Origin: Desulfobacula sp.
GTDB taxonomy: Bacteria; Desulfobacterota; Desulfobacteria; Desulfobacterales; Desulfobacteraceae
Reading direction: 5' to 3'
NCBI GenBank assembly: GCA_018702715.1
Contig: JABIYQ010000369.1
Span: 1 to 5,349, forward strand
DNA length: 5,349 bases
Of this stretch, positions 1 through 5,349 are shown piece after piece (position 1 is the first letter of the stretch; each line of letters opens with the position of its first letter). The position numbers and the translations under genes are program-made. Below the pieces are notes generated by a model. The model worked only from the letters and a program-made list of their open reading frames with translations. It searched no databases and was not told where the DNA came from.

Positions 1-58
1 AACTCAAATCTTGCTAACGATCCTGCCCTGCCTTAAAAAACCTAAAAAGAATGAGCGA

Positions 59-236
59 AGCGAATTAAATGCGTATTTTAAAGAAAATTACTACAAAAAA
101 ATAAATTTAATTTAGGCGACAACTTGCTTGACAAACACCGCAATATCAAAAAAGGATTTCTCAATATAATAAACCAGACATTGATCCAGAAATAGAAAAA
201 GATTTACGTAAATATATTATTGAAAGAAAAATGTAA
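59..236 (+). pseudogene. possible decayed C-terminal end of an MttB-family (trimethylamine methyltransferase) gene
   Basis: No intact gene is present, but pieces in three frames resemble, in order, the C-terminal end of MttB-type corrinoid methyltransferases. Frame 2, up to a TAG at 113-115, reads AYFKENYY, like the aromatic and charged segment before the C-terminus of that family. Frame 1, from about 112, reads LGDNLLDK. Frame 3 (132-236, TAA at 234-236) reads ISQYNKPDIDPEI and then EKDLRKYIIERKM, like the family's usual ending (tyrosine, proline, LDPEI-type helix, then a basic RK end). Going from one piece to the next needs a deletion and a frameshift, so if the assignment is right this is a remnant and not a working gene. 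The similarity is from memory of the family and the fragments are short, so the call is tentative. Alternatively, 132-236 is a chance reading frame in AT-rich DNA. Confidence 0.33.
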
Positions 237-324
237 TTAGTTAGAGCCTAATTTCAAAAAAGATAAAAATGAGAAAGAAGCATAGACATTCTAAAAGCAA
301 TCTCAATATAAAAAGGAAAACATT
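237..324 (+). other. leader region upstream of the saccharopine dehydrogenase-like gene
   Basis: This AT-rich, purine-rich stretch has no reading frame of note. The only signal I can support is the ribosome binding site AAAAGGAAAA at 311-320, with GGA about seven bases before the ATG at 325. A TAGACA (283-288) and TATAAA (307-312) pair with an 18-base spacer resembles a sigma-70 promoter. It would start transcription almost on the start codon and cut into the ribosome binding site, so I do not call it. Confidence 0.4.
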
Positions 325-1497
325 ATGCAAGTATTAGTCATAGGTGGTTGTGGGATTCAGGGTAGAGCGGCATTAGATTATTTATCAAGAAGCAACGAGA
401 CAACTCGTGTTGTAGTAGCGGATCTATGCCCTGAAATTCTTGATAGCCTGGATTATGTGGACAAGCAAAAAGTTACAGCTGTTAAATTAGACATCCAGGA
501 TAAAAATGCTCTATTAGCGTTGATGAAACAGGGATTTGAGGTGGTTATAGAGTTTCTTCCCCCGGAATTTATGAAGCTTGTTGCCGAAGCCGCGATAGAA
601 GCAGGTGTAAATCTTGTTAATACTAATTATTCATATGCGATTACATCTTTAAACGACAATGCTATTAAATCAGGTATTACTATTATGCCTGAATGCGGCT
701 ATGACCCAGGATTGGATTTAGTTCTTTACAATTATGGATTTAAGCTTTTTGACGAGATACATGTGTTAAATTCATATTGTGGTGGATTCCCAGAAAAAAA
801 AGCATGTACAAATCCATTGAAATACAAAATAAGCTGGAATTGGTCAGCGGCGCTTAAATCGTTTAATAGAAATGCTGTAGTGATTACAGATGGGAAACCA
901 CAAGAAATTAAAGGAAAGGATCAACATGACAATCCTTTCATTCATCATATTGATTTTCCAAACTTAGGAAAACTGGAAGCCTCTCCTAATGGAAATGCAG
1001 TTAATTTTACCGATATCCTTGGGGTTACTAAAACTATAAAAGAAACTGGTCGGTACTCTCTTCGTTGGCCTGGTTGGTCCGATTTTTGGAAACCATTAAA
1101 AAAATTAGGATGTTTGAGCGAATCACCTGTTACCGGTTTGCCTTGCGAAATATCGCCATTTGATTTTTTTTGTAAGTGGTTAGAGCCCCAGCTGGGTTAT
1201 AAAGACGATGAAAAAGACTTAGCTGTTATGCAGAATATTTTTATCGGCACAAAAGATGGTAAAAATAGAAAGCTAACTATAAACATCTCCATTGAGAGAG
1301 ACCTTTCGACAGGTATAATGGGAATGGCAAGAGGGGTTGGCTATCCTGCCTGTATTGTAGCTGAGATGATAGCAAAAGGTAAGATTGTGAAAAAGGGAAT
1401 TTTATCTCCCGTGAAAGATATTCCTGCAGATCAATTTTTATCCAAAATCAAAGAGCAAGGAGTTGAAGTAGAAATATTGGATGAATTTACTGACTAG
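325..1497 (+). CDS. saccharopine dehydrogenase family (LYS9-like saccharopine reductase type) oxidoreductase
   Basis: This is a predicted cytosolic NAD(P)-dependent oxidoreductase of 390 residues. It starts with a Rossmann fold: a beta strand, then the dinucleotide loop GGCGIQG at residues 7-13, and an acidic residue (D33) after the second strand. The middle part carries family hallmarks: ECGYDPGLD at 123-131, matching the G-x-DPG-x-D motif of saccharopine reductases, then SYCGGFPEKKACTNPLKYK at 150-168, matching the SYCGGLP...NPLGYKFSW segment of yeast LYS9. The C-terminal part (about 336-386, ARGVGYPACIVAEMIAKGKI) matches the end of the saccharopine dehydrogenase C-terminal domain. The length is near that of single-domain members (about 390-450). 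LYS9-type enzymes interconvert saccharopine and glutamate plus aminoadipate semialdehyde, but many bacterial members have unknown substrates, and no lysine-pathway partner is in the window. The start is supported by AAAAGG just upstream. The gene ends with TAG followed directly by an in-frame TGA. Family assignment is firm; substrate is not. Confidence 0.9.
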   Translation: MQVLVIGGCGIQGRAALDYLSRSNETTRVVVADLCPEILDSLDYVDKQKVTAVKLDIQDKNALLALMKQGFEVVIEFLPPEFMKLVAEAAIEAGVNLVNTNYSYAITSLNDNAIKSGITIMPECGYDPGLDLVLYNYGFKLFDEIHVLNSYCGGFPEKKACTNPLKYKISWNWSAALKSFNRNAVVITDGKPQEIKGKDQHDNPFIHHIDFPNLGKLEASPNGNAVNFTDILGVTKTIKETGRYSLRWPGWSDFWKPLKKLGCLSESPVTGLPCEISPFDFFCKWLEPQLGYKDDEKDLAVMQNIFIGTKDGKNRKLTINISIERDLSTGIMGMARGVGYPACIVAEMIAKGKIVKKGILSPVKDIPADQFLSKIKEQGVEVEILDEFTD

Positions 1498-2152
1498 TGA
1501 AAGAAAAATCGTCATTTTAGAAACAGGAGTTATTACCTTCCCTGGAGGCGGGTTGGGCATTTCCAGTAGGTTACAAAGTAATTGAGTCGAGTAAAGTGAA
1601 CAATATTATCAAATATTTAACAATTCGAATGGTATCTTTAACAAAATTGTTCCTGATTTTTCTTGAAGTACTACCGTTTATAGATGGTAATATGTGTCTG
1701 GAGTCAAATTCGACAATTTACCGATCGTTTCTTTCACCAGTCCAGGCTTTATGAAATTTGTCTTGGTACACGATATAGTATGAACAGAATTTTCAATTTC
1801 AGATTTGAAATTACGATATATGGGATAGTCTTAATCTGAATTTAAAAAGATTGCTATAACGTATATTGGAGACTACATTGAATTTGTTCACATAATCCGG
1901 GAAAGAATTTTTTAAAATTCCCAGAAAATAATTTTGTTATATTAGTAAGTGTAATATAGAAAAATCGGTTATGGTGCTGTTTCCGGTTCATATATTTGAA
2001 TGGGGACTTCCATTCCTGAAAAACCCGGCATACCATATATAGGGATTCTCAAATTTTGTATTGCTTGAGTCTTTGAAATACCAGACCCCATTGAAACAAG
2101 GTAGGAAAAAAGGGTTTATAAATAGACAATATAATCGCTTTTTATTAAAATT
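1498..2152. other. 655-base intergenic stretch without a supported gene
   Basis: The region is AT-rich and broken by stops in all frames. It contains only short reading frames: 34 codons on + (1481-1585, overlapping the preceding gene's end), 60 codons on - (1854-2036), 40 codons on - (1969-2091) and a stop-interrupted - frame (1612-1830). None has a good ribosome binding site or a recognisable family. AT-rich inverted repeats occur at 1795-1812 (AATTTCA/TGAAATT, 4-base loop), at 1905-1920 (GAATTTT/AAAATTC, 2-base loop) and at 1598-1604 with 1646-1652 (GAACAAT/ATTGTTC). None is followed by a clear T-run, so none is called a terminator. The stretch is long for a bacterial intergenic gap and could be decayed gene sequence, but I cannot identify a parent gene. 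Confidence 0.5.
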
Positions 2153-2202
2153 AGGGTGGGGGTAAACTCATATTGTTGGATTACTTTCCCCACCCTTTTT
2201 TT
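2153..2202. terminator. GC-rich intrinsic terminator, probably bidirectional
   Basis: AGGGTGGGG (2153-2161) pairs perfectly with CCCCACCCT (2188-2196). The pairing extends through GTAA (2162-2165) and TTAC (2181-2184) past a three-base TTT bulge, with a loop of about 15 bases. On the + strand it is followed by a T-run at 2196-2202. On the - strand the hairpin starts about 30 bases after the ligase stop codon and is followed by the T-rich tract TAATTTTAATAAAAA. It most likely ends ligase transcription. The better T-run on the + strand suggests it also blocks read-through from the convergent saccharopine dehydrogenase-like gene. Confidence 0.8.
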
Positions 2203-2224
2203 ATAAATGGTTGAAGGTAACTAT

Positions 2225-3793
2225 TTAGCTATTTTCTATTTCAGCTCTTAAATCCTTTTTAAGAATTTTTCCAGTTGCAGTCATAGGTAAGGATTCTCTG
2301 AAGTATACAATTCGAGGATACTTATAAGCAGCCATTTGCTCTTTAGACCATTCGATGACTTGCTTCTCTGTAACATCTGCTCCTGGGTTTAGGACGATAT
2401 AAGCAACAACTTCTTCGCCATGACTGTCATGGGGGATCCCTATTACAGATGCCAAAGAGATATCTGGATGAGTGAGAAGCACCTCTTCAATTTCTCTGGG
2501 ATATACATTGTAACCACCACGGATAACCATATCTTTAACTCGGTCTACAATATAAACGTACCCATCTTCATCTTTCTTGCCCAGATCTTCGGTGTGGAAC
2601 CAATTAGTGCCATTAAATGCACCCGCAGTTGCCTCGGGTTTATTGTAATATCCCTTCATCACATTATGCCCCCGGATCACGACTTCACCCACCTCCCCTG
2701 TTGGAAGGGCATTGTTATCCTTATCAAAAATTTCCACCTCAATACCCCAGATAGGTGTACCCACGGAGCCGGGTTTCCGTTCCTTGTGCAGATGGCTGAA
2801 GGTTGCTACGGGGCATGTCTCTGACAAACCATATCCTTCCAGTATCGGAATTTTATACTTTTCTTCAATCCCTTTAATGATTTCTATCGGTAGAGATGAC
2901 GCACCAGATACCCCGACTCTCAGGGTATCCCCAATCTTGTTGAAATCAAACTGCCCCTCTTCATCTTTATAATTTAGCATAGCCCAATACATTGTGGGAA
3001 CACCTGCAAAAATAGTTGCTCCCTCGTTTTGGATAGCTGACAGTACTATTTCAGGCATGAATTTGGGTATAATTACCAATGTATTGCCCGTAGAAAAGCC
3101 TGCATTCATCTGACAGGTTTGGCCGAAAGAATGAAAAAGAGGGAGAACCAGGACATGGACATCATCTGGTGTCAATTGAAATAAATGACGGGATCCAATT
3201 GCATTCATGGTCATGTTGGAATGAGAAAGTTCTGCTCCTTTGGGGAATCCTGTAGTGCCTGAAGTATAGAGAATAACGGCTGTATCTTCAGGGCTGGTCA
3301 GCTCTGTATCACAAGTCTTGTCTGCATCGGCAATAAACTGCCCTAATGTCTGCGTCCCTTCAATGGGGGATTCGGCTGCAGGGTCGGCTGTGATTACACA
3401 AAAATATTCACATTCGTCTGCATCATTAAATCCAGTAAACCCCTCTTGGGCCATAGGTAATTCAGGTGTTCCCTGGAAACAGAAATACGCTTTGGCATCT
3501 GAATCATTGAGATGGTAGGCAATTTCTCGCCCTTTAAGCAGAACATTTAAAGGCACTACAACCGCTCCTACTTTTAAAATTCCGTAATATATCATCGGGA
3601 AATAAGGTAGGTTCAAGCAACTCAATGCAACTTTGTCCCCTTTTTTAATACCTTTGGCTTTCAGGGCATTGGCCACCTTGTTAACCATTGCCGCCGTCTG
3701 GGCAAAAGTAAAATTTTTATCCTGGAAAACAATGGCTTTTTTGTTTGGGAATTCTTTTGCACTGTGTTCAAATGCACTTACAAGATTTAGCAT
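2225..3793 (-). CDS. fatty-acid-type acyl-CoA ligase (AMP-forming, ANL superfamily)
   Basis: This 522-residue enzyme is predicted to activate a fatty or related carboxylic acid with ATP, through an acyl-adenylate, to the CoA thioester. It shows the full set of ANL motifs. The phosphate-binding loop YTSGTTGFPKG is at 176-186, and the adenine-binding motif EGYGLSE at 319-325. The ATP-ribose aspartate is D403 in TEDLG. The hinge segment DRVKDMVIRGGYNVYPREIE spans 417-436, and the C-terminal catalytic lysine is K509 in TATGKILKK. The length is typical of bacterial long-chain acyl-CoA ligases without extra domains. No signal peptide or clear membrane helix is seen, so it is probably cytosolic or peripheral. 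The start has a strong AAGGAG four bases upstream. It lies 173 bases downstream of the same-strand GMC oxidoreductase gene and is followed by a strong terminator. A small deviation is glutamate at 402, where glycine (TGD) is usual. Chain-length specificity cannot be read from sequence. Confidence 0.94.
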   Translation of the reverse strand: MLNLVSAFEHSAKEFPNKKAIVFQDKNFTFAQTAAMVNKVANALKAKGIKKGDKVALSCLNLPYFPMIYYGILKVGAVVVPLNVLLKGREIAYHLNDSDAKAYFCFQGTPELPMAQEGFTGFNDADECEYFCVITADPAAESPIEGTQTLGQFIADADKTCDTELTSPEDTAVILYTSGTTGFPKGAELSHSNMTMNAIGSRHLFQLTPDDVHVLVLPLFHSFGQTCQMNAGFSTGNTLVIIPKFMPEIVLSAIQNEGATIFAGVPTMYWAMLNYKDEEGQFDFNKIGDTLRVGVSGASSLPIEIIKGIEEKYKIPILEGYGLSETCPVATFSHLHKERKPGSVGTPIWGIEVEIFDKDNNALPTGEVGEVVIRGHNVMKGYYNKPEATAGAFNGTNWFHTEDLGKKDEDGYVYIVDRVKDMVIRGGYNVYPREIEEVLLTHPDISLASVIGIPHDSHGEEVVAYIVLNPGADVTEKQVIEWSKEQMAAYKYPRIVYFRESLPMTATGKILKKDLRAEIENS

Positions 3794-3797
3794 CTTT

Positions 3798-3803
3798 CTC
3801 CTT
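3798..3803 (-). promoter_or_regulatory. ribosome binding site of the acyl-CoA ligase
   Basis: Read on the - strand this is AAGGAG inside AAAAAAGGAGAAAG, directly before the ATG at 3793. It is a near-perfect Shine-Dalgarno sequence at close spacing, and it fixes the ligase start. Confidence 0.85.
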
Positions 3804-3966
3804 TTTTAATTAATAAATGGTTAATGTTTTTTGAATTCAGCAATTTGCTATGGTCGTCTCAATAGGCATTCTTCTAATTTCCAAAAAACTGCTTTGAATA
3901 ACAATTTCAAATCTTTTTGAGGTCTCTGGTTTGTGAATTATTCATGTCATGCCGCCAATAAAGCAT
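3804..3966 (-). other. gap between the GMC oxidoreductase and acyl-CoA ligase genes
   Basis: This is AT-rich spacer with no reading frame of note. On the - strand a hairpin TTTGAA/TTCAAA (3893-3911, 7-base loop) is followed a few bases later by GCAG and six Ts. It could be a weak, leaky terminator after the GMC gene or a regulator-binding palindrome. The stem is only six AT-rich pairs, so neither is firm. No convincing promoter for the ligase was seen, which leaves co-transcription with the GMC gene open. Confidence 0.35.
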
Positions 3967-5349
3967 TCATTCATTTTTATCTTTTATTTGAGACATGATA
4001 TGTTCTGACAATGCTGTAATCGTCAAACTGGGGTTTACTCCCAGGTTTGCCGGAACAACAGAGCCGTCTGCAACAAATATATTTGGATAGCCGAAAAGTT
4101 CACCATTTAGCCCCACAACTCCCTTCTCAGGAGATTGGCTCATGCTGCAGCCACCAAGGATATGGGCGGTACCAGGGGCATTAAAAACAGCTTCAGAAAA
4201 AAAGCTTAAGGGAACTCCATCCATTTTTTCTGCTAGTTTTTCAGCGACTTTATTGGCAATGGGAATATAGGCTGGGTTGGCTTCTTTGCCTTCAGGTATT
4301 TTTGAGTTCATGCTGTATTTTCCAAACCGCCACCAACGGGGTTTATAATCAAATTGCAAATAATTGGAGTCAGTCTGCATAACCAATACAACGGTTGTTG
4401 ATGATGCCATACCGAAAGGCCACAATAATTTTATGAATGTGATGGGCTGTTTTATGATATTCCCCAAAAATCTTACGACTCGCGGAATGCTACCACCCCC
4501 ACCTGTCATCAGGGTAAACAAATTAAGCAGAACATCGGATCCTTTGTTGTATCGAACCATTTCAATATGTGTAGTTTCATCTGGATATATGCCTGATGTG
4601 ATAGCGATTTGGTCGTTCCAGTCAATTGATTTATCCTTTGATTTTACCGCCAGTAAGGCCTCTGAATTCGTTCTTACAAAGTCGCCTAATCGGTCTGATA
4701 TTTTGGGTAGCATTCCTTCTTTTTTACATTTCATTAGAAGTTTAACCGATCCCATTACCCCACCGCTGAATACAGCTCCTTTTGTCCTAAATATTTTTTT
4801 GGATTTAAAAATCCCGGTACTTTTTTTCGTTGTAATTTCATATCCGCCATTTTGTGGGGTAACACCTATGACTTCCGTTTCAGGAATAATATCAACCCCG
4901 AGCCCTTCTGCCAGGTGAAGATAATTTTTGTCCAGCGTGTTTTTTGCACCACTGGGGCACCCAACCATGCATGATCCGCAAAAGTCACAGCCAGTTCTTT
5001 CTGGGCCTTTTCCATTAAAATAAGGATCTGCTACCTTTACCTTTGGTGTTCCAAAAAAAATACCCACATCATTTTTATGAAACGTATCCTCGCCACGAAT
5101 TTCTTTACCGACTTCCCGAAGACATTTATCAGCGGCCCCAATCTGCGGACTTGGATTCGCACCGAGCATTTTTTTTGCTTTTTCATACTGAGGCATCAAT
5201 TGTTCTTTGCAATTTTCCATGCCCCACTCAGGTCTCTCAAATACTTTATCCGGTGGAATAAGCAATTGGTTGGCATAAACCAGGCTGCCGCCTCCAACCC
5301 CGCCACCATGAAAAATCAGTACATGTTTCAACTGCGTGAGCATTTGGTA
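3967..5349 (-). CDS. ChoD-like GMC-family flavoprotein oxidoreductase, N-terminus cut by the window edge
   Basis: The frame is open through the right edge (two further codons, Tyr-Gln, precede the first in-window ATG at 5343). By comparison with mycobacterial ChoD, about 70-75 residues, including the N-terminal GxGxxG FAD-binding motif, are missing. Residues below are counted from that internal Met, which is not the true start. HGGGVGGGSLVYAN at 12-25 is the second conserved flavin-contact segment. A four-cysteine motif, C119, C122, C125 and C129 followed by P130 and GAKNTLDKNYL, is shared with ChoD-type proteins and resembles a [4Fe-4S] ligand pattern. RTNSEALL (224-231) and THIEMVRYNKGSD (258-270) also match ChoD. 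In the GMC C-terminal domain, H394 (AHILGGC) and N437 (GVNPSLTITAL) correspond to catalytic His447 and Asn485 of Streptomyces cholesterol oxidase. It probably oxidises a sterol or lipid alcohol, transferring hydride to FAD. The substrate and electron acceptor are unknown. A same-strand acyl-CoA ligase lies downstream. Confidence 0.92.
   Translation of the reverse strand, partial: YQMLTQLKHVLIFHGGGVGGGSLVYANQLLIPPDKVFERPEWGMENCKEQLMPQYEKAKKMLGANPSPQIGAADKCLREVGKEIRGEDTFHKNDVGIFFGTPKVKVADPYFNGKGPERTGCDFCGSCMVGCPSGAKNTLDKNYLHLAEGLGVDIIPETEVIGVTPQNGGYEITTKKSTGIFKSKKIFRTKGAVFSGGVMGSVKLLMKCKKEGMLPKISDRLGDFVRTNSEALLAVKSKDKSIDWNDQIAITSGIYPDETTHIEMVRYNKGSDVLLNLFTLMTGGGGSIPRVVRFLGNIIKQPITFIKLLWPFGMASSTTVVLVMQTDSNYLQFDYKPRWWRFGKYSMNSKIPEGKEANPAYIPIANKVAEKLAEKMDGVPLSFFSEAVFNAPGTAHILGGCSMSQSPEKGVVGLNGELFGYPNIFVADGSVVPANLGVNPSLTITALSEHIMSQIKDKNE

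Noticed and set aside
159..311. 11-base direct repeat TCTCAATATAA at 159-169 and 301-311
   Set aside because: A single short AT-rich repeat pair in an AT-rich region is compatible with chance, and nothing marks the intervening DNA as mobile.
283..312. TAGACA / TATAAA promoter-like pair upstream of the saccharopine dehydrogenase-like gene
   Set aside because: The -10 element would place the transcript start next to the ATG and remove the ribosome binding site.
1164..1171. Run of eight Ts in the saccharopine dehydrogenase-like gene, with similar eight-base runs at 5053-5060 and 5169-5176 in the GMC gene
   Set aside because: The frames are intact across all of them, and such runs are expected in AT-rich genes, so phase variation is not supported.
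1854..2036. 60-codon minus-strand reading frame
   Set aside because: There is no ribosome binding site before its ATG, no recognisable motif, and a composition rich in F, K and I as expected from AT-rich non-coding DNA.
1969..2091. 40-codon minus-strand reading frame containing YGMPGFSGMEVP
   Set aside because: It is short, lacks a Shine-Dalgarno sequence, overlaps another frame on the same strand, and has no family I recognise.
2420..3518. Plus-strand reading frames inside the acyl-CoA ligase gene
   Set aside because: They are antisense shadows of a strongly supported gene that carries all ANL motifs.
4364..5261. Plus-strand reading frames inside the GMC oxidoreductase gene
   Set aside because: They are antisense shadows of the ChoD-like gene, with no independent start signals or motifs.
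5341..5343. ATG as the start codon of the GMC oxidoreductase
   Set aside because: The frame continues upstream to the window edge, and the protein would lack the N-terminal FAD-binding segment that all GMC enzymes have, so this is an internal methionine.

Overview
The window is an AT-rich stretch of bacterial chromosome with three well-supported genes. A saccharopine dehydrogenase-family (LYS9-like) oxidoreductase lies on the + strand at 325-1497. A fatty-acid-type acyl-CoA ligase (2225-3793) and a ChoD-like GMC flavoprotein oxidoreductase (3967 to the window edge) lie on the - strand. The GMC gene is cut by the right edge, so its N-terminal FAD-binding Rossmann segment is outside the window. 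No RNA gene, CRISPR array, insertion sequence or phage gene was recognised.

Layout. Positions 1-236 hold no intact gene. Short reading-frame pieces there look like the broken C-terminal end of a trimethylamine methyltransferase (MttB)-family gene. The saccharopine dehydrogenase-like gene follows. Next comes about 730 bases with no convincing gene, which ends in a strong GC-rich hairpin (2153-2202) just past the end of the convergent ligase gene. The ligase has an excellent ribosome binding site. The GMC gene lies 173 bases upstream of it on the same strand, so transcription would run from the GMC gene into the ligase.

How the genes may work together. The GMC protein resembles mycobacterial ChoD and, in its cysteine-rich motif, long-chain fatty alcohol oxidases. 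The ligase activates carboxylic acids to CoA thioesters. Together they could oxidise a lipid alcohol or sterol and feed the carbon into beta-oxidation. This is inferred from families and gene order only. The saccharopine dehydrogenase-like gene is divergently organised and has no visible link to them.

Organism. The base composition, purine-rich ribosome binding sites and gene types fit a Gram-negative bacterium with wide lipid and methyl metabolism. A Desulfobacterota-like (former deltaproteobacterial) host is a guess with low confidence. I did not find a clearly new multi-gene system. The best leads are the four-cysteine motif in the GMC enzyme and the possible decayed mttB end.
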